Of a DNA stretch of 64,000 bases, positions 9,439 to 17,942 are shown in pieces. The notes beneath the pieces are model-generated. The model was not told the origin of the DNA. It did not search any database and was given only the letters and a program-made list of their open reading frames with translations. The position numbers and the translations under genes were made by a program. Origin of the DNA: CAIWHR01 sp963846855 (GTDB lineage: Bacteria; Pseudomonadota; Gammaproteobacteria; Burkholderiales; Casimicrobiaceae); the NCBI GenBank assembly GCA_963846855.1, contig CAWJXK010000007.1, positions 372,001 to 436,000 on the forward strand. The letters run 5' to 3'. The stretch's first letter is position 1, and every line of letters begins with the position of its first letter.

Positions 9439-11688
9439 ATGAAGTTCCGCTTTCCGATCGTCATCATCGACGAGGATTTCCGCTCCGAAAATGCCTCCGG
9501 GCTCGGCATCCGTGCGCTCGCCGCGGCGATCGAGAAGGAGGGCATGGAGATCCTCGGCGTCACGAGCTACGGCGACCTCTCGCAGTTCGCCCAGCAGCAG
9601 AGCCGTGCGTCGGCATTCATCCTGTCGATCGACGACGAGGAGTTCACGCCTGGACCCGAGCTCGATCCGGCCGTGCTGAACCTGCGCAAGTTCATCCAGG
9701 AGATCCGCTTCAAGAACGCGGAGATCCCGATCTACCTCTACGGCGAGACGCGCACGTCGCGACACATCCCGAACGACGTGCTGCGCGAGCTGCACGGCTT
9801 CATCCACATGTTCGAGGACACGCCGGAGTTCGTCGCGCGGCACATCATCCGCGAGACCAAGGCCTACATGGACTCGCTGGCGCCGCCGTTCTTCCGCGCG
9901 CTGGTCGATTATGCGCAGGACGGCTCGTATTCCTGGCACTGCCCTGGGCACTCGGGCGGCGTCGCGTTCCTCAAGAGTCCGGTCGGCCAGATGTTCCACC
10001 AGTTCTTCGGCGAGAACATGCTGCGCGCCGACGTGTGCAATTCCGTCGACGAGCTGGGCCAGCTGCTCGATCACTCGGGCCCGGTCGCCGCCGCCGAGCG
10101 CAATGCGGCGCGGATCTTCGGCGCCGACCACTGCTTCTTCGTCACCAACGGCACGTCGACCTCGAACAAGATGGTCTGGCACGCCAACGTCGCGCCGAAC
10201 GACATCGTCGTCGTCGACCGCAATTGCCACGTGTCGATCCTGCACGCGATCACGATGACGGGTGCGATTCCGGTGTTCCTGCCGCCGACGCGCAATCATC
10301 TCGGCATCATCGGCCCGATCCCGCTCTCCGAATTCCGGCCGGAGAGCATCCAGAAGAGAATCGAGGCGAACCCTTTCGCGCGCGAGGCGAAGAACAAGAA
10401 GCCGCGGATCCTGACGCTGACGCAGAGCACGTACGACGGCATCGCCTACAACGTCGAGATGCTGAAGCAGACGCTCAACGGCACCATCGAGACGCTGCAC
10501 TTCGACGAGGCGTGGCTGCCGCACGCGGCGTTCCACGATTTCTACCGCGACATGCACGCGATCGGCCGCGACCGGCCGCGCAGCAAGAACTCGATGATCT
10601 TCGCGACGCACTCGACCCACAAGCTGCTCGCCGGCATCTCGCAGGCCTCGCAGATCATCGTCCAGGAGTCGGAGACGACGAAGCTCGACCGGCACCTCTT
10701 CAACGAGGCCTACCTGATGCACACGTCGACCTCGCCGCAGTACGCGATCATCGCGTCGTGCGATGTCTCGGCGGCGATGATGGAGCCGCCGGGCGGGACG
10801 GCGCTGGTCGAGGAGTCGATCATCGAGGCGCTCGACTTCCGCCGCGCGATGCGCAAGGTCGACGACGAATGGGGCAAGGACTGGTGGTTCAAGGTCTGGG
10901 GCCCCGACAAGCTTGCGCCGGAGGGCATGGGCAACCGCGACGACTGGCTGCTGCGCGCCAACGACAAGTGGCACGGCTTCGGCGACCTCGCCCCGGGATT
11001 CACGATCCTCGACCCGATCAAGGCGACGGTGATCACGCCGGGGCTCGACGTCTCGGGCAAGTTCGCGACGACCGGCATTCCGGCGTCGATCGTGACGCGC
11101 TTCCTCGCCGAGCACGGGGTCATCGTCGAGAAGACCGGGCTCTACTCGTTCTTCATCATGTTCACCATCGGCATCACCAAGGGCCGCTGGAATACGCTCG
11201 TCACCGCGCTGCAGCAGTTCAAGGACGACTACGACAAGAACCAGCCGCTGTGGAAGATCCTGCCGGAGTTCGTCGCCAAGCAGCCGAAGTACGAGCGCGT
11301 GGGGCTGCGCGACCTCTGCCAGCAGATCCACGACATGTACAAGGCCAACGACGTCGCGCGCGTGACCACCGAGATGTACCTGTCGGACATGCTGCCGGCA
11401 ATGAAGCCGTCCGACGCGTACGCGTCGCTCGCGCACCGCGAGATCGACCGCGTCGAGATCGACGCGCTGGAGGGCCGGGTGACTGCCGTTCTGCTGACGC
11501 CGTACCCGCCGGGCATCCCGCTGCTGATCCCCGGCGAGCGCTTCAACCGGACGATCGTCGAGTACCTCAAGTTCGCGCGCGCGTTCAACGCGCAGTTCCC
11601 GGGATTCGACACCGACATCCACGGGCTCGTCGAGGAGACCGAGGGCACGCGCACCCGTTATTACATGGACTGCGTGCGCCAGCGCTGA
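9439..11688 (+). CDS. Orn/Lys/Arg decarboxylase (AdiA/LdcC class)
   Basis: PLP-dependent fold-type I decarboxylase of basic amino acids, releasing CO2 and a polyamine or diamine. The 749-residue protein has the full architecture. An N-terminal wing/receiver-like domain (1-130) is followed by the PLP domain with ATHSTHKLLAGISQAS, the Schiff-base lysine being Lys395. The C-terminal domain has PYPPGIPLLIPGE near 690. The STHK context is closer to arginine/lysine decarboxylases (STHKLLA) than to SpeF, but substrate cannot be fixed from sequence. The start is ATG 9439 (MKFRFPIVIIDEDF). Monocistronic; no antiporter (AdiC/CadB-like) is adjacent, so a biosynthetic or pH role is open. Confidence 0.9.
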   Translation: MKFRFPIVIIDEDFRSENASGLGIRALAAAIEKEGMEILGVTSYGDLSQFAQQQSRASAFILSIDDEEFTPGPELDPAVLNLRKFIQEIRFKNAEIPIYLYGETRTSRHIPNDVLRELHGFIHMFEDTPEFVARHIIRETKAYMDSLAPPFFRALVDYAQDGSYSWHCPGHSGGVAFLKSPVGQMFHQFFGENMLRADVCNSVDELGQLLDHSGPVAAAERNAARIFGADHCFFVTNGTSTSNKMVWHANVAPNDIVVVDRNCHVSILHAITMTGAIPVFLPPTRNHLGIIGPIPLSEFRPESIQKRIEANPFAREAKNKKPRILTLTQSTYDGIAYNVEMLKQTLNGTIETLHFDEAWLPHAAFHDFYRDMHAIGRDRPRSKNSMIFATHSTHKLLAGISQASQIIVQESETTKLDRHLFNEAYLMHTSTSPQYAIIASCDVSAAMMEPPGGTALVEESIIEALDFRRAMRKVDDEWGKDWWFKVWGPDKLAPEGMGNRDDWLLRANDKWHGFGDLAPGFTILDPIKATVITPGLDVSGKFATTGIPASIVTRFLAEHGVIVEKTGLYSFFIMFTIGITKGRWNTLVTALQQFKDDYDKNQPLWKILPEFVAKQPKYERVGLRDLCQQIHDMYKANDVARVTTEMYLSDMLPAMKPSDAYASLAHREIDRVEIDALEGRVTAVLLTPYPPGIPLLIPGERFNRTIVEYLKFARAFNAQFPGFDTDIHGLVEETEGTRTRYYMDCVRQR

Positions 11689-11833
11689 CGGGGCTAAGGC
11701 GCAGGTCGCGGCAAGCGAAGGTCGGCGCGATTTGCGCGCGCACCGTTCTCGGGACAACGAGCCGGGGCGCCCCTGGTCGGCGCAGTGCGCCGGCGAAGCG
11801 GGCCGCAACCCGCAGTGCGGCCGCAGTGTGGTT

Positions 11834-12823
11834 TCAGGCGGCGGCGCGCGCTACCGCTTCGGATCCCGCGGCTACGCGCGCCGGAACTTCCTTGCCGGTC
11901 CCGGCGCCGGTCGTTGAATTGGCGATCAGCGACGCGAGCACGCACGAGGCCATCCGCACTTCCATCGACTCGTTCTGCGCGGGGATCACGATCGGGACCC
12001 GCGCGCCCAGCACGATGCCGGCGGCGAGCCCGTGCGTGAGCCCGATCAGCGTGCGCAGGACCAGCGAAGCGCCCTCCATCGAGGGTGCGAACAGGACGTC
12101 GGGCCTGCCGGCGATCTCGGACTGGACGCCGTTGACGCGGGCGGCCTCGGCCGACAGCGCGCTGTCGGCGGTCAGGGGGCCTTCGACGCGAGCGCGGCCG
12201 AACGCTCCCTGGGCGGCCATCGATTTCAGCGCGGCGGCGTCGGTCGTGGAGGGGAAGGCGACCGATCGCTGGTCCAGCGCGGCGAGCAGCGCGACGGTCG
12301 GAACGTCGACGCCGAGCATGCGCGCGAGGTCGATCGTGCTGGCGACGATGTCCCTCTTCGCGGCGAGATTCGGCGCGATGTTGAGCACTGCGTCGGCGAG
12401 CAGCATTCCGTTCGGCCGCGCGGGCAGGTCGACGAAATAGGCGTGCGACAGGCGTCGGTCCGTGCGCAGCCCCGACTCAGCGGTTGCGATGGGAGCCAGC
12501 AGGTCGCCGTCGCTCATGCTGCCCTTCACGAGCGCCGTGACCTTGCCGTCGCGCACCAGCAGGATGGCGCGCTCGGTCGCGGCCTTCGGCGTGTCGGCGG
12601 CGTCGACGATCGGAAGTCTCGAGATGTCGAGCCCCGCACGGTCCGCAAGATCGCGGATCCGCGCCTCGGGGCCGACCAGCACGGGCGCGAGATAGCCCGC
12701 GAACGCCCCCGAGAGGGCGAGCTGGATCGAATCGCGATCGCAGGGATAGACGAAGGCTGCGGGAAGCGGAGGCAGCAATCGCACCCGCTCGACGAGGCGC
12801 TGGAAATGCGGACGTGTGGCCAT
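11834..12823 (-). CDS. pta: Phosphate acetyltransferase (short, Pta-domain form)
   Basis: Converts acetyl phosphate and CoA to acetyl-CoA and phosphate. The 329-residue protein is the compact PTA/PTB fold without the N-terminal DRTGG/BioD extension of E. coli Pta. Motifs include LVKGSMSDGDLL, VEGPLTADSALS and the C-terminal GRPDVLFAPSMEGAS block, which lines the CoA/phosphate site. It is the last gene of a minus-strand run tpa-tauABC-pta, 139 nt behind tauC. In taurine-degrading bacteria a Pta of this type takes the acetyl phosphate made by Xsc, which is the likely job here. Phosphate butyryltransferase is the main alternative within the family. No ackA is nearby. Confidence 0.85.
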   Translation of the reverse strand: MATRPHFQRLVERVRLLPPLPAAFVYPCDRDSIQLALSGAFAGYLAPVLVGPEARIRDLADRAGLDISRLPIVDAADTPKAATERAILLVRDGKVTALVKGSMSDGDLLAPIATAESGLRTDRRLSHAYFVDLPARPNGMLLADAVLNIAPNLAAKRDIVASTIDLARMLGVDVPTVALLAALDQRSVAFPSTTDAAALKSMAAQGAFGRARVEGPLTADSALSAEAARVNGVQSEIAGRPDVLFAPSMEGASLVLRTLIGLTHGLAAGIVLGARVPIVIPAQNESMEVRMASCVLASLIANSTTGAGTGKEVPARVAAGSEAVARAAA

Positions 12824-12962
12824 TTTCGTGAGACTCGCTTGGCGTCACGCCATTGTCAACTCCCGACCGCTTCCAGACGACGGCAGGGGCGGGATGTCCG
12901 ACAGGCGGATGCGCGGCTGTTGCAGGTCCGGCGGGACCGCCAGGGCGACCCTCGCGGCCGCC

Positions 12963-13793
12963 TCAGGCCCTCCCCTTCCAGGGGACCAGCACGCGCTCGG
13001 CGTAGCGCATCAGGAGGTCGAAGAGGTAAGCCACGGCGCCAATGACAATGATTCCCATCATCACGATGTCGGTGCGCAGGAAGTTCGACGCGTTCAGCAC
13101 CATCTGGCCGAGGCCGTGGGTCGCGGCGACCATCTCCGCGGCGACGAGCGTGGTCCAGCCGAAGCCGATCGCGATCCGCATCGAGGTCAGGATGTCGGGC
13201 AGCGCCGCCGGGACGATGACGTGCAGGACCACCTGCCAGCGCGACGCACCCATCGAGTACGCGGCGTGCAGCTGCTCCTGCGACACCGAGCGCACGCCGG
13301 CGCGCGCGGAGAGCGCGAGCGGCGCGAAGCAGGCAAGGTAGATCAGCAGCACCTTCGAGAATTCGTCGATGCCGAACCAGATGACGATGAGCGGCAGGTA
13401 GGCGAGTGGCGGCAGCGGCCGGTAGAACTCGATCGGCGGGTCGAACACGCCGCGCGCGATCCGCGACACGCCCATCGCGATGCCGATCGGGATCGCCGTC
13501 AGGCAGGCGGCGATGAAGGCGCTGAACACGCGGAACATCGACCAGCCGAAGTGCGTCGCCAGCGGCGCGTCGGTGAGCTGCCCCATCGCCGACTCGTAGA
13601 GCCGCGTGAACACCGTCTCGGGGGTCGGCAGGAACAGCGGCGGCAGCCAGCGCAGGTGGCTCGCGACCCACCAGAGCGCGAAGAGCGTGGCCATCGTGAC
13701 GACGCTGATCGCGGTGCTGCGTCCCTCGCCGGGGGACGCGTAGCGCGACGTTCGCACGGGGGCGGTGTTGCCCGGGATCGGGTCCGGATTCAT
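12963..13793 (-). CDS. tauC: Taurine/sulfonate ABC transporter permease
   Basis: A 276-residue inner-membrane permease of the BPD (SsuC/TauC) family with about six helices. The EAA loop, LHAAYSMGASRWQVVLHVIVPAALPD, contacts the ATPase. A Pro/Thr-rich N-terminal tail precedes the first helix. Its start codon overlaps the tauB stop (ATGA at 13793-13790), indicating translational coupling. The taurine assignment comes from TauA and from the transaminase, Pta, Ald and Xsc around it; by sequence alone nitrate or aliphatic sulfonates are also possible. Confidence 0.87.
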   Translation of the reverse strand: MNPDPIPGNTAPVRTSRYASPGEGRSTAISVVTMATLFALWWVASHLRWLPPLFLPTPETVFTRLYESAMGQLTDAPLATHFGWSMFRVFSAFIAACLTAIPIGIAMGVSRIARGVFDPPIEFYRPLPPLAYLPLIVIWFGIDEFSKVLLIYLACFAPLALSARAGVRSVSQEQLHAAYSMGASRWQVVLHVIVPAALPDILTSMRIAIGFGWTTLVAAEMVAATHGLGQMVLNASNFLRTDIVMMGIIVIGAVAYLFDLLMRYAERVLVPWKGRA

Positions 13794-14629
13794 CGCGACT
13801 CCGGGACCCGGGCGTCGTCCGGTGTCCGCCTCAGGATCACGGCGAGGACCTCCTCGCGCACGCGGATGAAATCCGGCGACGACTTCACCGCGCGCGCATC
13901 GCGCCCCTCGATGAAGCGCCGGCCGAAGTCAAGCGTGTACTCGTGCGCGACGCGGCCCGGTCCCGGCGTCATTACGACCAGGTGCGTGGCGAGGAAGAGC
14001 GCCTCTTCCACCGAGTGCGTGATGAAGAAGCACATCTTCCCCGTCGCGTTCCAGATGTCGAGGATCGTCTCCTGGATCGCCTCCCGCGTGAACGCGTCGA
14101 GCGCCCCCAGCGGCTCGTCCATCAAGAGGAGCTCGGGATCGTTGGCGAGCGCCCGCGCGATGCCGACGCGCTGCTGCATGCCGCCCGACAGCTCGTAGAC
14201 CGCGCGATCCGCCAATTGATCGAGACCGACGAGACGAAGCTTCTCCAGCGCGATGCGGCGGCGCTCCGCCGCCGGCATGCCGCGCATCCGCAGTCCGAAC
14301 TCGACGTTGCCGGCAACGTCAAGCCAGGGCATCAGCGCGTGTTTCTGGAATACGACGCCGCGGTCGGCGCCGGGACCCGTCACCGGACGCTCGTCGAGCA
14401 GGATCGTGCCCTCGGTCGGCGGCAGGAATCCGGCGATGCAGTTGAGCAGCGTCGTCTTGCCGCAGCCCGACGCGCCGATCGCGACGACGAAATCGCGCGC
14501 GCGCATCGACAGGTTGATGCCCTCGATCGCGTCGACCGTCCCGGTGCGGGTCGCGTACCGGACGCCGAGGTCGCGGATGTCGAGCTTCGGCACGGGCGGC
14601 GATCGGGTCGGGACCGCGGCGGACCGCAT
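13790..14629 (-). CDS. tauB: Taurine/sulfonate ABC transporter ATP-binding protein
   Basis: A 279-residue ATPase that powers uptake. Walker A is GASGCGKTT (52-60), the ABC signature LSGGMQQR (147-154), and Walker B LLLMDEP (167-173) with the D-loop GALDA behind it. The switch His is in FFITHSVEEALFLA. This is the SsuB/TauB/NrtD subgroup. A proline-rich stretch of about 14 residues precedes the domain. The chosen ATG at 14629 follows the tauA stop by 32 nt; the frame is open further upstream but that part overlaps tauA and is not coding. Confidence 0.9.
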   Translation of the reverse strand: MRSAAVPTRSPPVPKLDIRDLGVRYATRTGTVDAIEGINLSMRARDFVVAIGASGCGKTTLLNCIAGFLPPTEGTILLDERPVTGPGADRGVVFQKHALMPWLDVAGNVEFGLRMRGMPAAERRRIALEKLRLVGLDQLADRAVYELSGGMQQRVGIARALANDPELLLMDEPLGALDAFTREAIQETILDIWNATGKMCFFITHSVEEALFLATHLVVMTPGPGRVAHEYTLDFGRRFIEGRDARAVKSSPDFIRVREEVLAVILRRTPDDARVPESR

Positions 14630-14661
14630 CGTCCGCCGCGGAATTCCGTCGGACGCTCTGG

Positions 14662-15657
14662 CTACTTCATCGCCTTCGTCACGAACTCGGGCGTGACCGC
14701 CGCGCCGTAGTCCTTGGCGAGCTCCTGGATGCGCCCCTGATCCTTGAGGAATTTCGCTGTCTCGGCGAGCGCTTTCGCCGCGCCGCCGCTGGCGCCGCCG
14801 CCCAGCCACGCGGGCGAGGCCTGCTCGGCGAGGCTCGGGAAGTAGTACAGCGCCATGGCCGCGTCGACGTCCTCGGTCTTGCCGCCCGACCATTTCGCGA
14901 CCGCCGTGGCCTTCTCCAGCGTGCCGGTCCAGCCCTTGGGATTGGCGCGATAGTCGCCGTCGGCTTTCGCGATCGCCTTCACCAGCGCCACCATGAACTC
15001 GGGATTCTCGCGTGCGAATTTCTTCGACACGATGAGCCCGTCGAACGTGCACTTGCCCTTCTTGCAGAGCTCGCCAGAGGTCACCAGCACCTTGCCGTTC
15101 TTCTTGACGGTGGCGAGCGCCGGGTCCCAGATGAACGCCGCGTCGATGTCGCCGCGGCCCCACGCCGCCGCGATCTCGGGCGGACGCATGTTGAGCACCT
15201 GCAGGTCAGAGGGCTTGAGCCCCGCGAGCTCGAGCGCGTACATCAGGTGAAAATGCGAGGTCGACACGAACGGCGTCGCGACTTTCTTGCCCTTGAGGTC
15301 GGCCACCTTCTCGACGCCGCTGCCGTTGCGCGCCACCAGCGCCTCGGCCGCCGCGATGTCCTCGAGGATCCAGAAGAGCTCGACATCGAGCCCCTGGCTC
15401 ACGGCGGTCGCGATCGGCGCCGACCCGGCCTCGCCCAGCTGGACGTCGCCCGATGCCATCGCACGGATCACGTCGCCGCCGCCGCCGAACTGACGCCAGT
15501 TGATCTTGTAGCCGGTCGTCTTCTCGATCTCCTGCGTCTGCTGCACCCACCGGAACGGATTCATCATGTCCTGATAGGCGAACGTGACGGTCTTCTGGGC
15601 GAATGCCGGCAGCGCCATGGTGAGCGCGAGAATCAGTCCTGCGACCAGTCGTTTCAT
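14662..15657 (-). CDS. tauA: Taurine ABC transporter substrate-binding protein
   Basis: A periplasmic binding protein of 331 residues with a Sec signal peptide (MKRLVAGLILALTMALPAFA, cleavage after Ala20). The mature protein opens VTFAYQDMMNPFRWVQ and has TauA-type features: WRQFGGGGDVIRAMASGDVQLGEAGSAP (the loop that caps the sulfonate) and AWGRGDIDAAFIWDPAL. This resembles TauA more than SsuA. It is the first transporter gene, 55 nt behind the aminotransferase, and is expected to be the most abundant product of the operon. Confidence 0.88.
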   Translation of the reverse strand: MKRLVAGLILALTMALPAFAQKTVTFAYQDMMNPFRWVQQTQEIEKTTGYKINWRQFGGGGDVIRAMASGDVQLGEAGSAPIATAVSQGLDVELFWILEDIAAAEALVARNGSGVEKVADLKGKKVATPFVSTSHFHLMYALELAGLKPSDLQVLNMRPPEIAAAWGRGDIDAAFIWDPALATVKKNGKVLVTSGELCKKGKCTFDGLIVSKKFARENPEFMVALVKAIAKADGDYRANPKGWTGTLEKATAVAKWSGGKTEDVDAAMALYYFPSLAEQASPAWLGGGASGGAAKALAETAKFLKDQGRIQELAKDYGAAVTPEFVTKAMK

Positions 15658-15712
15658 CGAATTTCCCCCTTGCCGTTGCGGCCGGCGCCGGCGCGGGCGC
15701 CCGGCGTGAACA

Positions 15713-17056
15713 TCAGATGACGGAAAGCGTCTTGCGCAGGATGTCCGCGATCACGTCGACATGCGATTTCTCCGCGATCAGCGGCGGCGCGATGATCGCG
15801 CAGTCGCCGGTCGTCTTGAGGTTGAGGCCATTGTCGAAGAGCTTCTTCTGCAGCGCGTGACCACGCGCGCCGGGCGTTCCGGCGGCGTGGACGTCGATCG
15901 CGGCGAACATGCCGTAGCCGCGAATGTCGGCGACCACGGGAAGATCGCGCAGCGAGAAGATCGCGTCCTGGAAGTAGGGCGACAGCGCGCGACCCCGCTC
16001 GAAGAGGCCCTCGTTGCGGTAGATGTCGAGCGTCGCGAGCCCCGCCGCGCACGCGGCCGGATGGCCGGAGTAGGTGTAACCGTGAAAGAACTCGATCGCG
16101 CCCTCGGCGGCCGCGCTGCTAATGGTGTCGTGGATGCGCTCGCTCACCGCGACCGCGCTCATCGGCTGCGCGCCGTTGGTGAGCGCCTTCGCCATCGTGA
16201 TGATGTCCGGCGTCACGCCGAAGGTCTGCGCCGCGAAGGCCTGTCCGGTGCGGCCGAAGGCCGTGATCACCTCGTCGAAGACGAGCAGGATGCCGTGCGC
16301 GTCGCAGATCTCGCGCAGCCGCGTGAGGTAGCCCTTCGGCGGCACCAGGCAGCCGGTCGACCCGGCAATGGGCTCGACGAAGCACGCCGCGATGTTCTCG
16401 GCGCCATAGAGGTTCACGAAACGCAGCAGGTCCTCGGCGAGTTCCACCCCGTGCGCGCCTTCGCCCTGCGTGAAGAAGTTCTCCTTGAGGTGCGTGTGCC
16501 GCATGTGGGCGATGCCCGGCAGCCCCGGGCCGTACTTGCGGCGGTTGTTGACGAGGCCCGAGAGCGACACGCCGCCGAAATTGACGCCGTGATACGCGCG
16601 CTCACGCGACACGAAGACGTTGCGGCCGCCCTGTCCGCGCGCCTGGTGATAGGCGAGGGCGACCTTCATCGCGGTGTCGACGGCCTCCGACCCCGAATTG
16701 CCGTAGAAGACTCGATTGAGATCGCCCGGGGTGAGCTCGGCGATCCGCGTCGCGAGCTCGAACTGCTTGGGGTGGCCGCGCAGGAACGGCGCCGAGAAGT
16801 CGAGCAGGGCGAGCTGGCGCCCGACGGCCTCGGCAATCTCGCGCCGGCCGTGGCCCGCGGCGCAGCAGAAGAGACCCGACGACGCGTCGATGATCTTCGC
16901 GCCCTTGTCGCTCCAGCAATACATCCCCTCCGCGCGGACGATCATCCGCGGGTCGGACTTGAATTCGCGGTTCGGCGTGAACGGCATCCAGTACTCGTCG
17001 AGCGAGATCTGGCGCGTCGTCGCCTGGTCCTGCAGTGTCAGTTCGGCATGGCCCAT
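15713..17056 (-). CDS. tpa: Class III aminotransferase, probable taurine:pyruvate aminotransferase
   Basis: PLP enzyme of the omega-aminotransferase family (447 aa, full length). Visible: YWMPFTPNREFK at the N-terminus, NSGSEAVDTAMKVA (phosphate contacts), AYHGVNFGG, the acidic FDEVITAFGRTG, and ITMAKALTNG with Lys290 as the Schiff-base residue. Members act on taurine, beta-alanine or other omega-amines with pyruvate as acceptor. Here it heads a run with tauABC and pta, and alanine dehydrogenase and Xsc lie 4 kb away. Taurine + pyruvate to sulfoacetaldehyde + alanine is therefore the most economical role. Beta-alanine:pyruvate transaminase is the main alternative on sequence alone. Confidence 0.85.
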   Translation of the reverse strand: MGHAELTLQDQATTRQISLDEYWMPFTPNREFKSDPRMIVRAEGMYCWSDKGAKIIDASSGLFCCAAGHGRREIAEAVGRQLALLDFSAPFLRGHPKQFELATRIAELTPGDLNRVFYGNSGSEAVDTAMKVALAYHQARGQGGRNVFVSRERAYHGVNFGGVSLSGLVNNRRKYGPGLPGIAHMRHTHLKENFFTQGEGAHGVELAEDLLRFVNLYGAENIAACFVEPIAGSTGCLVPPKGYLTRLREICDAHGILLVFDEVITAFGRTGQAFAAQTFGVTPDIITMAKALTNGAQPMSAVAVSERIHDTISSAAAEGAIEFFHGYTYSGHPAACAAGLATLDIYRNEGLFERGRALSPYFQDAIFSLRDLPVVADIRGYGMFAAIDVHAAGTPGARGHALQKKLFDNGLNLKTTGDCAIIAPPLIAEKSHVDVIADILRKTLSVI

Positions 17057-17437
17057 GGCGGTCTCCGGTGCGTGGTGCGGGCGCCGGAAGGCTTCGGCGC
17101 ACGCGCAGAATGCATTTGCAAGTCGTTAATCGTACACCTTTAGGAGGTTCGCTCGCGGACGGGGGCGGCGCGGCGGAATGTTGCGCCGCGGCCCGCGGTG
17201 CGAAGGACGGCCGATGACGAACTCCCTGGAATTCGACCACTCCGTACATGCGACGTCCCGCCTCCGCGAATGCCCTATCCCGGGGCGAATATTCACGTTC
17301 GCACTGGCCCCATCTCGCGCTAAACTGATTTCGCTTCAATCATGCCGGGCCGAGAGAGGGTCTGGCGGCAACCCCGGAACCGCGTCGTCGCTGTCGCGCG
17401 TTCCGGGCAGGTTCGTTCCAAGACCAGGGAGAACAAC
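17057..17437. other. Divergent spacer between tpa and the unknown secreted gene
   Basis: 381 nt with no credible gene. It should hold the promoter of the tpa-tauABC-pta run (minus strand) and that of the next plus-strand gene. A weak plus-strand match (TTCGCA, 17 nt, TAAACT, ending near 17332) precedes the latter. I see no convincing symmetric operator or TauR-type site. Confidence 0.4.
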
Positions 17438-17899
17438 ATGACCTCGAAGGCGCCGCTCGTCGCGGCCGTTTCCGCCGCCGCAATCGTAGGGGGCTTCTAC
17501 ATCCTTTCGTCGAGCTCCTTTCTGGGCGGGGGCAGCTTGCCCCCGGTTGACTGCAGGCCGAAGAAGGACGACTGTGCGGTAACCCTCGAGCACAAGGTCA
17601 TTTTGTGGCCGCCCAACTACCCGGACGTGATTTACGTACACGTGTCGCCGACCGACACCCTGACGATCAGTTGGACGCTCAATTCCAAGATCGCCTCGAT
17701 CTTCAACGCCATGGGCGGCATCAACTTCAAGAGTGCGACCGGTCAGGCGATCTTCAGCTGCGGGGTAGATTCAACGAACCCAAACCTCTACAAGTGTACG
17801 GGCAAGGGTCTCGCGAGCGGCGGGACGTACGACTACGGCATCAAGACGAAGGGCTTCTGGTCGGGGCGGGACGTCGATCCGAAGGTCGTGAACGACTGA
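17438..17899 (+). CDS. Unknown small exported or membrane-anchored protein
   Basis: 153 residues; not recognised. The N-terminus has a Lys followed by a hydrophobic segment (about 6-30, LVAAVSAAAIVGGFYIL). That segment could be a signal anchor or an inefficiently cleaved signal peptide, and a Gly/Ser/Pro-rich hinge follows. The remainder looks like a compact, Cys-containing beta-rich domain: Cys at about 39, 46, 108 and 119, so two disulfides are possible. It contains VILWPPNYPDVIYVHVSP and SWTLNSKIASIFNAMGG. GGGAG precedes the ATG. It sits alone between the taurine uptake operon and the convergent cyclase-STAND gene (43 nt to its stop). Confidence 0.65.
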   Translation: MTSKAPLVAAVSAAAIVGGFYILSSSSFLGGGSLPPVDCRPKKDDCAVTLEHKVILWPPNYPDVIYVHVSPTDTLTISWTLNSKIASIFNAMGGINFKSATGQAIFSCGVDSTNPNLYKCTGKGLASGGTYDYGIKTKGFWSGRDVDPKVVND

Positions 17900-17942
17900 C
17901 CTCCCGGGGGTGCGTCGCCAGCCGGCGCATGCAATCGGGCGG

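Noticed and set aside
14662..15657. Assigning the binding protein to alkanesulfonates (SsuA)
   Set aside because: No ssuD/ssuE nearby and the surrounding genes fit taurine catabolism; kept as a minor alternative only.
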